Below are positions 34,234 through 46,278 of a stretch of DNA of 64,000 bases, piece after piece (position 1 is the first letter of the stretch; every line of letters begins with the position of its first letter). This stretch comes from Xanthoparmelia taractica (Eukaryota; Ascomycota; Lecanoromycetes; Lecanorales; Parmeliaceae), in NCBI GenBank assembly GCA_033085395.1, contig JANQBS010000155.1:1-64000 (forward strand), in the 5' to 3' direction. A program made the translations under genes and the position numbers. A model generated the notes under the pieces. The model was not told the DNA's origin, searched no databases, and saw nothing but the letters and a program-made list of their open reading frames with translations.

Positions 34234-36912
34234 TTATCTCCTGCCTCCTTTCATGGCTTCCTTCCTCCTGACTTTGTCTATAGTCCTCTGCAAAGCGTTC
34301 TTTACAGGTCCCTTGCTAAAGGACTCAATGTCATAGTACGTTGGAGCGATATCCTATGTCAGGTTAGCAGAGCAGTAACAAGTGGAAGCTTTAGAGACCC
34401 ACCATCAGCCACTCAGGCTTTACAGTAGTCACAGTCCTTATGTAATTCTTGGTCGTGAGTACAAACTCATTGTAAAGCAACCAGTCGCTTTCCGTTTGCA
34501 GTACTGTGCTCGGGTGCAGAATAACGTTCTGATTATCTTTGACCGTCACATACGTCTTGCTGTTGCCCTCTTTCATCGCGACCTGCATGAAGAAGCCGGA
34601 GACGAGCGCTCGTCGAATATTGGTGTAGTAGTTCTTGTCTTCAAATGGTACACTGACCAGCTCTATCTCGTGCGTTTCCATGATCCGCTTCAGTTGCTGG
34701 CGTACGTTATCAGCAGATTGGAGGGCGCGCAAGGAGACGAAGTGTTCGTGGCACCATTGCTTAGGGTTTGTTTGTGCTTCTGCTCCTTTGAAAGCGTGGT
34801 AGACATTGAGCATGGTCAGATGATCCCCGTCCGGGTGAGCGAAGAGAGATTTCATCTCATCGGCGCGTTTGCGGGCTGCAGCGGGGCGGACGAAGATCTG
34901 AGGGACTGAAAGAAGAGCGGTAAGAGACAATACTTCGTTGGAGCAGTAAAATTCGGGGGACGAGATGAGCATAACTGCGAGAGTGGGATCTAAGGGGAAT
35001 TCCGAGGCAAGCTTTCCGAGTGCGGTTAAGTTGCCTTCGTCATCAAGGCAGGCGAGATAGTTGAGCTCTTCAAGAGCGCGCATCAGTGTCTCCGGCGCCG
35101 GGGGATCCATGAGATCAAAATGGACAAGATCATCGATACCGAGCTTCTTGAGGTCTAGTACGGTAGAAGAGAGGTTGGAGCGAAGAACTTCAGGATAAGT
35201 GGTCTCGATAAGCTCTTTCTTGAACGCGCCTTCGGTATACAACCGAAAGCACTTTCCAGGTCGTGTTCGTCCAGCTCGACCAGCGCGCTGTTGTGCCGAG
35301 GCCTTTGAGATTGGAGACACAAGAAGGGATTCGACTCGAATGCGAGGGTTGTAAATCTTTTGCTTGCTGAACCCTGGGTCTACAACGTAGACTATTCCGT
35401 CAATGGTAAGAGATGTCTCGGCAATATTTGTCGAGACGATGCATTTCCGGCCGGGTCTGCCGCCCTTCTTATGTGGTGGCGGAGCGGGGTCAAAGATCTT
35501 TTGCTGTTGATTGGGAGGCAAGGTCCCGTACAGAGGGTAAACAGTCAAGGGACCTGCGTCTGCTTCTCTGATCATCTCATCTACTTCCAGCCTGATCTTG
35601 CGACATGCATCTTCAATCTCTTCTTCTCCTGTGAGGAACAATAAAATGTCGCCTTCAGGTTCGCTTGCATGTATTTGCAGTACTGTTCGTAACGAAGCTT
35701 CGACGTAGTCGCGCTCAGGTTCCGCTGTATAGAAGATCTCAACAGGGTGCGTACGTCCCGGCACTGCCAATAAAGGTGCATCATTGAAGTAACCTTGGAA
35801 TTTCTGGGCGTCCAGAGTAGCAGACATAATGACTATCTTCAAATCTGGCCTTCGCTGTGCGACTTCCTTGAGAAGTCCCATCAAGGTGTCCGTAGCGAGT
35901 GTTCTCTCATGCGCTTCATCTAGAATGATTGTGCTATACCGGTTTAGATTGTTGTCGTTCATTGCTTCCCGAAGCAGCATACCGTCCGTCATGTACTTTA
36001 GGATAGTCTTCTGGCTCGTCACATCCTCAAACCGGATGTTGTAGCCCACTTCATCACCCAAAGTAACATCCATCTCATTAGCTACACGTTGAGCTACGGA
36101 CATAGCTGCCACTCTGCGAGGCTGCGTGCAAGCCACCAGCTTGCGCTGGATGTGTGGTTGATCATCGAACAGGACGAATTGAGGTATTTGGGTGGTCTTC
36201 CCGGAACCAGTCTCTCCAACGAAGACGAGGAATTGCGACTTCTGATACATTTGTAAGAATTCGTCCCTGCGCATGGTGTCAGTACGTAGCTTTTCGGTTT
36301 CAGACCTCACTGCGCATACCTTTGCTGATGAACAGGCAGATTTCGCCTTGTCTTGAGAATGCTAAAGTATTGCGATGACAGCGGCTGGCCACTAAAAGGA
36401 TTGTTGGGCCCATCTTCGGCGTTCTTTGCCATCGCCGCAGTGGACTTATGCCGCGGGAATTGGGCCAGGCTCGAAGCATTCAACGTACCATCCATCCTTT
36501 TCGTTGGTCGCGCGTAGCCATTGCTGTAGCCATTGTAACTGCCTTCATCTTCTACGGGCTCCTCGTATCTATGAGCGAGATACGGATTCGCTCTCGGATC
36601 CATCTCTTTTTTCCTTGGAGACGCTTCATACTGCTCTGCAAGATAGGGATTCGACCTCTTCTCGTCCAGGTCTTCTTCCTTCTTCCTTTTTTTGCTGGTG
36701 GCCTTTCCTACCAATGAATCCTTCCCTTCCGTGTATCTGCTGGATTTGGCATCCAGGTCCTCCTTCTTGGGCTTGAGCTCGGCGGCGTGGCCATAATTGC
36801 CAAGCTTGACGCCTCCGTCATCGTCGCTGTCTTCAGTGTATCTTGAGTCCATGTCCTCTGTCTTCCGGCGTTTGACGCGGACATAGTCCTCTGAGACGGG
36901 TCTGCGATCCAT
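34234..36912 (-). CDS. PRP43: DEAH-box RNA helicase Prp43
   Basis: Prp43 releases the excised intron lariat by dismantling the spliceosome and also acts in ribosome biogenesis, helped by G-patch partners. Exons 36912-36320, 36266-34403 and 34353-34234 give 858 residues. The introns are 53 bp (gtatgc...gcgcag) and 49 bp (gtgggt...gacatag). The joins read NLPVHQQR|DEFLQMYQ and PEWLM|DIAPTYYDIE. Motifs visible: GETGSGKT at 215-222, CTQPRRVAAMSVAQRV, DEAH at 314-317, SAT at 346-348, the motif with STNIAETSLTI, and QQRAGRAGR. The ratchet/OB-fold C-terminus ends IDKVRRKEAMKGGRR. The first 190 residues are a Lys/Glu-rich disordered extension with NPYL repeats (NPYLAEQYE, NPYLAHRYE), longer than in yeast. 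Divergent from PRMT5, with 338 bp between start codons. Confidence 0.95.
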
Positions 36913-37250
36913 GGTGAAAAGGTGATAGAGTTTGCTGATCTAAGTGTAGGCTTGATTCATTACATTAAAGTAACCCGTGAATTATTTCTGTAAGGCTGAG
37001 CTTGGCTTGATATCGCGCTAGTCCGGATTGAATTCGCGACAAAAGGTAAGGGTCCAGTCTTCTGCAAGGCAAGGCACATCTTGCTGTCTTTTGCGGCTGA
37101 CATTCCTTTGATCTATCTTCTCTCTCTCTCCTACCTCTTAGTTGATGGTTTTTGGGATGAGACTTCAACTTCTGTGGTTGACGATTAGCGTCCTACTTCA
37201 CGTGTCCCTACCGCGAGTCACTTCGTTTTCCGTTTCATTACTCCAGCCGG
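36913..37250. promoter_or_regulatory. divergent promoter of PRP43 and PRMT5
   Basis: Only 338 bp separate the two start codons, so both 5' leaders and core promoters must lie here. There is a pyrimidine stretch (tcttctctctctctcctacctc) at about 37117-37138. I see no clear TATA box. That the two genes share regulation is inference. Confidence 0.5.
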
Positions 37251-40099
37251 ATGGATTCTCCAGCAGAAGATTGGCACCCTACTTTCTGGATTGGTCAGCA
37301 TGATAGCAAACGTGTACGAGTCACTCCAGAAGTTCTGGAGCAAGCCCACGCTTGCAATGTGAGTTGCGAAACAACAGATCAAGTATATAGAGAGGCTAAT
37401 CAATTCCCAGTATGATATGCTCACGAGCCCTATCACGACTCCCAGTTTCCATACGCGTGTGCTAGCCACCTTATCGAATCACATCACAGAGCTAGAGATG
37501 AATCCGGGCACACAGCTGCCCATACCTACTATACATTCTTTGTCGCCGGTCGACACTCCCTTGGCTCCAGGTGACATTGTCCCCCACCTACTTGCCGTTG
37601 TGAGCCCATGGCTCGATCTGTGCTCGCCAGATCCAGTGGTTTATGGCATATCCCGCCAAGTTCTGCAATTGGAAGTGTCGTACGCGGCATTTTGTGGGAT
37701 AGGGAACATAATATTGCCCAGCCCAATGCTGCCTCACGGAAAGCTCAACGGCGAAGGAGTGGCACAGTACGCCTATGCTATCCAGGAGGCTTTGAAGATC
37801 GCACAATATATTCAGCTCTCGATAATGTTGCCAATGATGGACGACCCTGAACAAGATAGCGTTGAACTCGAGGGAAGTTTGGCCAGTGAAGCGAGAACGA
37901 AATACATGGGACTCTACGATGGCCACAGCCAGACGAACTCCATAGAATCTACGAGAGAAAACTTGAGGGAGATAGGTCAGAATGATGACGGAGCAAGTAT
38001 ACGGCGCAAGAGGTCAGCCAGGTTTGATTTTTTCGGCTCTTGGGATGCATGGAATGTCATCAGGACGCTATGTACATACAGTGCTAGGCTTTTCGTAGGT
38101 AAGAATATAACCACATCTCCGTTGCCGTTGCCCACATCGTTTTTGGGAAGCTTTGTGAGTTGTCGACTGTCGTGACTGTTGGGGTGGGATCCTTGCCTCA
38201 GGGGCAGCAGACAGCATCTTTCCTGAGGTACTTGTTTCCCTTATTATTTTCCAGTATTCTAGCCACACCTCGAGAAGAACTCAGCTGATGATAACTCACG
38301 TAGCGCTCTCGGTGCCACGGCATCTTCCGCCTCCTAGTATTCGCTCTCGATGGCATTCAGAACCCTTACGCCTCCTATGTTTCAGCCAGAGGACTTTCTC
38401 TCAAAATCCCAAAGGCTATCCCTCCTTCGATCACAGCCATCAAGAACTACTAACCCAGTATATGCGCATCCGCAATCCTCCGTGGATCCTTCTTATGGAT
38501 GTTGGCCCATTACCTGAAGCCGACAAGCCTGAGCCCAGCGCAACCGTAGCCAACGGCTGGCAACCATATGGCGAGGCAGCTGCCTCCTCATCCGCACCCA
38601 CACCTGCCGAAGCAAGCCAGAGCTGGCCACAAGAAAGCAAGAAGTCCGAAACCCTCAGCCCCCCGCCTCACCTCCATTACCTCCGGTTTCTTCAGCGGAA
38701 GCAGCCCCCAAAGACCATGCTCCAGCGCTTTGGTGCCGGCTATCAAGACTACCTTCAATCCCCTCTGCAGCCACTGACGGACAACCTGGAAAGCATCACT
38801 TACGAAGTCTTCGAGAAAGATCCTGTCAAGTATGACTTGTACTATCAAGCCATTGCTCAGGCTCTGATTGACTGGCGCGACCAAGGCAAACCTGCTTCCG
38901 GCCCGGACGGCCGAGTCGTTGTAGCTGTGGTTGGTGCTGGACGAGGCCCACTAGTCACGAAAGCACTGCTAGCTAGCGAGAGCGAGGATGTGCCAATCGA
39001 CATGTGGGCTGTGGAGAAGAATCCAAACGCTTTCGTGCTGCTACAACGACATAATGAAGAAGTGTGGGGCGATCGCGTCAACCTTGTCAAGTCGGATATG
39101 CGATCTTGGAAAGGACCGTTGCGAAACATTGCAGCTCAACCTTCCGGCTATACAGGACACTGGCCGCCACCTCGGAACGAAGATGGTAACCCAATCATCG
39201 GCCAGGACCAGTCCTCTACCGCAGCCCCTGCTACTGCCCAAACATCAATTCATGGCCTCATCGATATTGTAATCTCTGAACTGCTCGGTTCCTTCGCCGA
39301 CAACGAGCTCTCTCCCGAATGCCTCGACGGCATCCTCCCCTTGCTGAACCCCATTCACGGCATCTCAATTCCCGCCTCATACACCGCCTACCTGACCCCC
39401 ATCGCCGCTCCGAAGCTCCACGCCGACATCCTAGCCCGGACGGTCACTGACAAAGAAGCGTCAAATACACCTTACGTGGTGATGTTGCACGCTGTCGACT
39501 ATCTCTCCACCGCGTCGCGTCCAAATCCCATTCCGTCTAATACCGCTAGCTCATCAGTACCAATCACAGCGCCCAACATCCTACCCGTCTGGTCCTTCAG
39601 TCATGGTCCCATGGAACCACTCCCTGCGTCTTCGGAGAATTCCCACAATACGCGGCAAGCCCATCTCAACTTCAATTTGCGAGACCGGGCTGTTTGTCAT
39701 GGGCTTGCGGGATACTTTGAAGCAACGCTGTATCCGGGAGTCGAGTTGAGTACTAATCCGCTAAACATGGATGAGAAGAGTCCGCAGATGATGAGCTGGT
39801 TTCCAATCTTCTTTCCATTGAAGGTACGTCTTTCCCCTACTCCTTAACAACCTATGGTCCTACAATCCCCATTCAGGCTTGCTGATATGAGTGCATAGAC
39901 ACCCCTCTACACCCCCGACGCCTCAACCCTTACTGTCTCCATCTTCCGCGCCACCGATAATAGGAAAGTTTGGTACGAGTGGATGGTCGAAGCTTGGTCA
40001 AACCTGGGTAGCGGAGTTGGCGGTCGCGCAGAGAAGAAGAAGATCAGGCTCGGGGTCAGCGAGGTGGGAAGTTCGAAAGAAGGGGGGTGTATGATGTAA
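37251..40099 (+). CDS. PRMT5: type II protein arginine methyltransferase PRMT5
   Basis: PRMT5 (Skb1 in fission yeast, Hsl7 in budding yeast) makes symmetric dimethylarginine on histones and Sm proteins. Exons 37251-37358, 37411-38098, 38304-39823 and 39899-40099 give 838 residues; the introns are 52, 205 and 75 bp. The joins read AHACN|YDMLTSP, YSARLFV|ALSVPRHLPP and FFPLK|TPLYTPDAS, all family-like. The N-terminal half is the TIM-barrel region. The Rossmann core carries VVGAGRGPL (G476-L482) for S-adenosylmethionine and DMWAVEKNPNAF. The double-glutamate loop SELLGSFADNELSPE has E591 and E600. The C-terminal beta-barrel contains HLNFNLRD and RKVWYEWMVEAW. Several Pro/Ser/Ala-rich insertions (for example about residues 345-390) lengthen it relative to the human enzyme. 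The 205-bp intron is unusually long for this window. Confidence 0.94.
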
Positions 40100-42353
40100 T
40101 GTCGATGAGGGCCTAGAAGGTAGGACACAGAAAACGGGTCATTCATGCTTACGTTGTCATCAAGTTAAATAATAGACAAAGGGCCACGATAGGGCTTCAT
40201 GGGGGACAGGAACGAGAGCAGAGATTAGAGAAGGTCAGGACATGTGTACCAGTGTGGTGATTTTCTGGAAGCTTTGGCTTTTTGCTAATGCAGCTGCTCG
40301 CTGCATACAATCGCTAGGAAGGTTGGCTTCCGTCGAGAATGCTATTTTGAGCTCTCCGTAAGCGAACGATATCACATTGTCGGGTTCTTGGGACAGATAA
40401 CGATAGAAATAGCCTCAACAAAGATTCATACGAACCTTTGATGCGTGCCATTATCTTGAGACCTGCTTATACCTATGACCGCGGCCAGAGTTTTCCGAGT
40501 GGCACCAGCAGTGAGACAAAACGATATGGATATTGGGAGTCTATGCAGAAGCACTGCTTAGGGACGATATAATTTTAGGGACGAGATATTTCAAAAACAT
40601 CTTACTCGTATCGGTTTTCACAAAGAGAATCTGGGACCCGGTCAAGCAGTGGATGCAACCACGCGGCGAACAGAATCGTCGTCAACACGGTCCTCGCCGC
40701 TGCATAGAGACCCTACGCACCTCCCTAGCACGAATGAATCCAGCGCACCAGCAAAGAAAATCCTGTGGAAGTCTTGGGACTGACACTTCTCTATCAAAGT
40801 GCCATTTCAAATCAGAGATACTCTACTCAAACAGAATGCAAGAGATCCATCCCATTCATCCCCAATATATCTTGCCGCTTTCCCAACACCGCGAAGCTGC
40901 CTCCTTTTCCTGCACTAGCGCAGCATTCGCCCGTAAAGCTCGCTGGGCCTCTGCTTCTTCGCAAGCTCCTAAAATTAATTAATCCACTTAGCACTCGCCC
41001 GGTTCCATCTTCAAGCGCGAAAGAGCGACGAACCGCACACATGCTTTTTGAAGACGATGTGGCTGGTGATGGGTATCAGCGAGCCTGTGTGTCCTCAGGA
41101 AGACAGAGCATGTGATTCAGTGACATACCCCGTGATGATCGTATGCATACAGTCGTCACCGTTTTTTTGGATTTGACATGGTTCAAGAGAGCCCTTTTGT
41201 GAGTGGTCGCATTTGAAGTAGTATTGTTTCTGTGTGCACATTTTGTGCTGAGGCAAAGTCAGTCGTTGAGCGGATGAGAGGTGCGTTGAAGGAGTTACTT
41301 GGTATGTCGATGATATGTGTAAGTGTGCAAGTCCGCAGGTGCGTGTGAAGGACGTTATGTCTCGATATTGGAATGACAGATCCGTTATGATGGAGGGATT
41401 CTAAGGGAAATATGACCATCAATTTCAGAGCAGGAGATGCCCTTTATATACTTCTTAGATTTTTCGCCTGCCCGAAAACACCGCCATCCCAGTCTCGATC
41501 CCTGATTATCAGCCACTGAAACATGATGAAGGGAGTCATACTGAGACCATGTTTGAGCCTCAGGGCCACCCAGGCAGGCCACTAAAGAACAAGAAGTCAT
41601 CGTACCAACTCAATTAACACAATTTGCTCCAGATTATTTTGCTGGACGCGAAACTACAGCATCCAAATTAGTGGTCCATTCGAGGAGATGTTTTGCTCCT
41701 TAAAACACGACGATGACACCTGAATCGATTCCGTTTTTGAAACATGTCCGCCACCCAAGCAAGCTATCAAACGTAATAAGCCACAACAATACGACGACAG
41801 CGTTGCAAATTTGACACTGTGTGAGAGACAATGCCTACATCGGTGTCAGAGTTGAGACTCGTTTGTAGCACTTTCTCAAGGCACCCCTTCCTCCAGTCCC
41901 AATTCCTCAATCTCCCGTCAGCTCCGTCACTCGCGACCAGCCTTGTCTCCAAAGTGGACGGGCCCTAAAGTGCCATTATAAGCGATGCTGCGCATTGCGA
42001 AACGTGGTCATTAAGAAAAGCTATACTTTGCTCGCAGGAAGGTGCGACCGCAAAACGAACACTGCTGCTTCGCTAAGACAGGAGAACGGAGAGATGACAT
42101 CAGCTGTTCCTCGGTTGGTTAGAACTTGGATTGTGATATATATTCTTGACTAAGAAGGAGAAGAGTTTTCAGAAAATCCATACTTGGAGCGTGTTTCCCG
42201 GCATAAATGTCATGTATTTCATAGTCGAAGTAAGAATCTCGTAGCGTTTAGAGTAAAGCAGACCTTTCCACCCTCTTGCCTAAGTCTTTTCCAAGCAGTA
42301 AGTCTCTACTTGACCAGGTTTAGGAACCCGCATCGCCTTCTGACGAACTGTCA
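40100..42353. other. 2.25-kb region without a recognised gene
   Basis: The 3' flank of PRMT5 is followed by unassigned sequence. Open frames of 60-150 codons occur on both strands (for example 40533-40982), but they overlap one another, lack family resemblance and have no convincing splice partners. A non-coding transcript cannot be excluded. If the alternative 3' exon of the secreted-protein gene is used, that gene reaches 42306. Confidence 0.5.
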
Positions 42354-43025
42354 TCACGCTACGCAGTGCGAGTCCCCACGATTGCAAGCAGGTACCTGTG
42401 TCTGAGCGGGCACGCCAGTACTCACACTATCCGCCTGCAAGCGCACTCTTCCGCCGACTCCTCCACTCCCAAGTTTGAACTCTGCCGTCGGCGTTAACTC
42501 CCATACCTGAAACTCACTGGTCCAGAACGCATTGTACTCGGTCATGTACTCCCCAACACCCCTGAGCGTATCTGTCAAGTCCTTATACGTATGCACCCGG
42601 CCGACAGTGGGGTTGAGGTCCTGAACGTGTATGAAGGCTTCTCGTTTATAGGGGAAGGTGCTAAGACCGGGGATCTGGTCGGAAGGTCTGTTGCCGAATA
42701 CTTGGGCTAAGCCTTCGATGAGGCACATGAGTACGTCTTCACGGGGAATGGATGGTGCCTGATGCCAGAAGTCTATTGCTAGCAGGGTGTCGGGGACGAA
42801 GTAGCGTCGAGCTCTGGAGCTGGAAGTAGGAAGTCTGCGTTACTTTGGTGGCTAGGTGGAGACGGTGGTGGAGACTCACGCGTTGAGAGACGTCGGGAGA
42901 AATTCAGGATATGTCAGATTAGACGGTACTATGACCTGGTCGTTGGAGCACTGGGGCGACGCTGTACTGCACAACGCAAGTAGTTGGAGAAATGTGATGA
43001 ACAAAAGAAATCTTGTCTTATGCAT
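42354..43025 (-). CDS. small secreted protein, unknown family
   Basis: Exon 1 (43025-42880) starts MHKTRFLLFITFLQLLALCS, a textbook signal peptide with likely cleavage after CSTA. A 66-bp intron (gtgagt...ctccag) leads to exon 2 at 42813-42354, giving FLPTSLNA|ARRYFVPDT in phase. The mature part (about 180 residues) reads DTLLAIDFWHQAPSIP, LIEGLAQVFG, REAFIHVQDLNPT and AFWTSEFQVWELTPTAEFK, with few cysteines and no membrane helix. I recognise no domain. The 3' end is uncertain: without further splicing it ends in RGDSHCVA. A good donor (gtgagt at 42425) and acceptor (gacag ending 42348) would instead give FVRRRCGFLNLVK ending at 42306. It could be an effector-like or cell-wall protein; this is inference from the signal peptide only. 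Confidence 0.65.
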
Positions 43026-43406
43026 GCTGAGTTATGAGTACGCACCAAGGAAGAAACCCCGGAGGAAAAATACCAACAAAGTGTAAGAGCAGTGGTACGA
43101 ATCTATTCTTTCGAGCATCTGGGATCTCCTCAATTATCAAACATGGAGATGCGACTTGCGCTCAGCGCATGAAGTGTCGCGCAAACGGAGTTTACTATGG
43201 CCTATCCATTGTTCGCTTTTGCGATATCTTACGTACCCTGAGACGGTGTATTGCCACTTTGAGCCTTCTGGGTGTGGCCAATCTAGTCTGGGATACAGGA
43301 GATCCATAGGCCTGCTTTGGCACAATTGCCCACCAACATGTACTCTGTAGACGTCGCCTCAATCCCGCATCATGCGCCTTTTATTTAGCTCATCCCGTCC
43401 GCTTGA
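43026..43406. other. short intergenic region
   Basis: This lies between OST4 (upstream on the same strand) and the secreted-protein gene, and must hold the promoter of the latter. No gene is seen. Confidence 0.55.
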
Positions 43407-43589
43407 TCATGACTTCGCCGGAATCCTGGCTTGTGCTTGTGACGGTGGCTTCGAAGATGCTTTGTCTTCGGACTGTGCAGGTCCGTCGTCTATAGCGTTG
43501 ACTTCAAGGAAGTGATAGAGGACGATGAGGAGCATAGCTAAGGAGCCCAGAAAGATGGCCAGTGTGTAGAGATCGTCGTCGGAGATCAT
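43407..43589 (-). CDS. OST4: oligosaccharyltransferase subunit OST4
   Basis: Ost4 is a single-helix membrane miniprotein that holds Stt3 and Ost3/Ost6 together in the oligosaccharyltransferase of the endoplasmic reticulum, needed for N-glycosylation. The frame encodes 60 residues with no intron: MISDDDLYTLAIFLGSLAML, then LIVLYHFLEVNA and a polar, cytosolic-type tail (SEDKASSKPPSQAQAR). The MISD start, the helix and LIVLYHFLEVN are characteristic of filamentous fungal Ost4. It is longer than the 36-residue yeast protein because of the tail. It lies divergent from TMA46. Confidence 0.88.
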   Translation of the reverse strand: MISDDDLYTLAIFLGSLAMLLIVLYHFLEVNAIDDGPAQSEDKASSKPPSQAQARIPAKS

Positions 43590-44124
43590 GGTTCAGGAGC
43601 GAGTGATTGAATTGCTGGAATCGACAAAGGCCTTTGCAAAAGGAGAGTAGAGAGCTTTGGATGGAGTCAGCATCCATTCAATCCATGTGATAGGGAAGTC
43701 CCACTGATCTATTGGTTCAGCCGAAACTAATCCTCTTCACTGCAGGATACGCATCAAGGTGATCACCTTATTATTGTAAGTTTGTTGACTGTGGCTTTGG
43801 TAGAAGGGCGAAGGAAAGAGCCAGCGGAACTGGAATTACGGCGTTCTGAAGCTCAGCTTTGGAGAAAGATTCATCGAGTTATGGCACGCCGTAGCTGATC
43901 GGTCAGCCCTACAGGGAAACTCCAATTCCCCACCACAAGACTGTCTTCGCGCCTTTACCTGATATATCAACTTTTTCTATTCCTCAGCGAGTAGAAACTT
44001 TGTCGAGAGCAATCTATCCCCTTCGATTTCTAGAGTGTGATTGTTGTACAACCTTCCCAATCCACCTTACTCCCTGACATCCAGAAGCACTCACGTCACC
44101 TCTTGTCTCTCCCCAAGTCCAGCC
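43590..44124. promoter_or_regulatory. divergent promoter of OST4 and TMA46
   Basis: The 535 bp between the two start codons contain both upstream regions and no open frame of note. A symmetric aggtgatcacctta lies at 43756-43769 (ggtgatcacc, a perfect 10-bp palindrome at 43757-43766). Its role is unknown. Confidence 0.45.
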
Positions 44125-45480
44125 ATGCCTCCCAAAAAAGAGGAAAAGAAAGCCAAAGCTTCGTCGACAAAGATCGTTGCGGATAAGGCGAGCATTTTGC
44201 CCCCATTGCCCACCTTGAAGACCTTACTGACGCTTTTGTTCTAGACCTTTGGCATGAAAAACGTGAGCCGACCCACCCAAGCCCTCTTTTTCCTCTCAAT
44301 ATAGCAGCCATTGTCTTATACTCGCTGAAATTTGCAATACTGATGGAAGAGTAACCACAGAAAAAAGGAGCCCAAGCCCAAAAACACATCCAACAGATCC
44401 AAACCCAAGCCGCCCAAGCTAAAACGCCCGATCAGAAACGAAAAGACGCCGAAAAAGCGCAACGAGAGAAAGAAAAGGCGGCTTCAGAACAAGCAAAGCG
44501 AGAAACAGCAGAACTCTTCAAGCCGGTTCAAGTCCAGAAAGTGCCGTTTGGAGTGGATCCGAAGACGGTAGTGTGTACATTTTACAAACAAGGGAATTGC
44601 GAAAAGGGAAAAAAGTGCAAATTCAGCCATGATCTATCGGTGGAGAGAAAAGGAGAGAAGAAGAATCTATACCAGGATACGCGGGAAGGAGAAGACGAGG
44701 CAAAGAAGAAAGATGACATGGCCGAGTGGGACGAAGGTGAGCCGCAACATCTACTGGCTCTCGAAAAGCTGAGCCCCACGATCTCTGCTGATGCCGGTTC
44801 CGTGTCCAGAGAAACTGAGACAAGTCGTCCTGTCCAAACACGGCAATCCCAAAACCACCACCGACAAAGTCTGCAAATACTTCGTTTCCGCCGTCGAAGA
44901 GGGCAAATACGGCTGGTTCTGGACATGTCCCAACGGCGGCGACAAATGCATGTACAAACACTCCTTACCGCCAGGTTTCGTCTTGAAAACAAAAGAGCAA
45001 CGCGCCGCAGAGAAAGCCCTGATGGACAAATCACCCTTAAAAACACTAACGCTAGAAGACTTTTTGGAATCAGAACGGCATAAACTGACAGGCACCCTCA
45101 CACCCGTAACACCAGAGAGTTTCGCCAAATGGAAAAAGGAAAGGCTGGACAAGAAAGCCGCGGAAGACGAGGCTCGGCAGGCAAAGGAAGCTACCGGAAG
45201 AGCCATGTTTGAAAAAGGAGGCTGGGAGGACAGCGAAGAGGAGGACGAGAGTGAAGAAGAGGATAATGCAGAAGGCGAGGCGGATGAGTGGGACATGGAA
45301 AGCATGAGGCGAGAAACGGACCGGATACGGGAAGAGAATGAGAAGAAGCGGCTAGAGGGCGTTGGAGGACAGGCGGCGATCGAGACTAATGGAGCAGATG
45401 GACAGGAAGAGGAGGATCATGCAGTGGGGTTCAAAGAGGTGAAGGCTAATGGAGCAAACGGGCATGCTGATGATACTTGA
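44125..45480 (+). CDS. TMA46: CCCH zinc-finger DRG-regulatory protein Tma46
   Basis: Tma46 (human ZC3H15/DFRP1) binds and stabilises the DRG1-type GTPase Rbg1 and associates with ribosomes. Exons 44125-44187, 44245-44262, 44361-44736 and 44810-45480 give 375 residues. Intron 1 (44188-44244) starts GC, not GT (aag|gcgagc...ctgac...tctag). Exon 2 is only 18 nt (TFGMKN). The joined N-terminus reads VADK|TFGMKN|KKGAQ, matching the family's EDKTFGLKNKKGA. Introns 2 and 3 are GT-AG (98 and 73 bp). The first CCCH finger is C99-C107-C113-H117; the second is C174-C192-C199-H203. The DFRP region follows, with LTLEDFLESERHKL and PVTPESFAKWKKER. The tail is acidic, then low-complexity. Nothing suggests damage. 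Confidence 0.93.
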
Positions 45481-45944
45481 TGCGCGGAACACATGAGTGG
45501 GTTATGAACGCGATTTAGCGGCATATTTTTATCGCATTGTGTCTATAGGAGAGAGTAGGCGGAGCAGCTCTAGTCAGGAAGACTTTGGGACCCTTAATCT
45601 CACGCTGCTGCTGAATTGGCCACGAAATGATTGTCATCTTCTATTGGGAGTTATATAGCATTGGAGGCAATATTGTACAAATGCAATAAGCCAGTACTCG
45701 CTTGGTACCTTCGATGTGCACATATCCCAAATAGCAGGGTATCAAAGCTCGCTTGAAATAAATCCCACCTTTGTGATGTAACAATTCCTCCTCTCAGAAC
45801 TAGACCACGGTATCCAAGCCTCAAGCTGGAAAGCAGATGCAATTCATGGCTTTTCATAGATTCCAGCGCACCCATTCATGATAATCATAGTGCAACATCC
45901 TCCTACCACATCGATAGACAACCAATGCCATCCTTATTGGCTCA

Positions 45945-46202
45945 CTATGCATTGAATTCTGCCCGAATGTTTTGCAAGAGGTTGTCGTCCTGGACAGGCG
46001 AGATATGAACGGTAGGACCCTTGCCTCTAGATGTTGCTTGATAACCATGGATTTCGTCTTCGGTCAAGATATCAGAATATTCAACATCGAAAAGACATGT
46101 CAGCAGGAGGGCCAGGTGATTGAGCCTAGGAATCGTAGCTAAGCAGAAGCTTTTACAGCAGCTCACATGCTCAATGACTTCGGCAACGTCATCGCTAGGC
46201 AT
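45945..46202 (-). CDS. possible small protein (85 aa)
   Basis: The frame runs from ATG at 46202 (MPSDDVAEVIEH) to a stop at 45945. Its C-terminal part looks protein-like: VEYSDILTEDEIHGYQATSR, then TVHISPVQDDNLLQNIRAEF. It lies 77 bp downstream of the stop of the large AT-hook gene, on the same strand, so it could be a separate small gene or an unrelated open frame. A donor-like gtgagc follows EIEH-type sequence at about 46166, but I find no acceptor that keeps phase. No family is recognised. Confidence 0.35.
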   Translation of the reverse strand: MPSDDVAEVIEHVSCCKSFCLATIPRLNHLALLLTCLFDVEYSDILTEDEIHGYQATSRGKGPTVHISPVQDDNLLQNIRAEFNA

Positions 46203-46278
46203 AGAAGCTCGTCAGCTTTCCGACCTTAGCCTCCTCCTATCAGACCTTTCTTAGAAATCTGACACGGAGGGAGGATGT

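Noticed and set aside
34382..34909. 175-codon plus-strand frame opposite PRP43
   Set aside because: Antisense shadow of the helicase coding sequence.
40533..41115. Overlapping 116-149 codon frames on the plus strand
   Set aside because: They overlap in different frames, lack a family signature and have no coherent splice model; probably non-coding.
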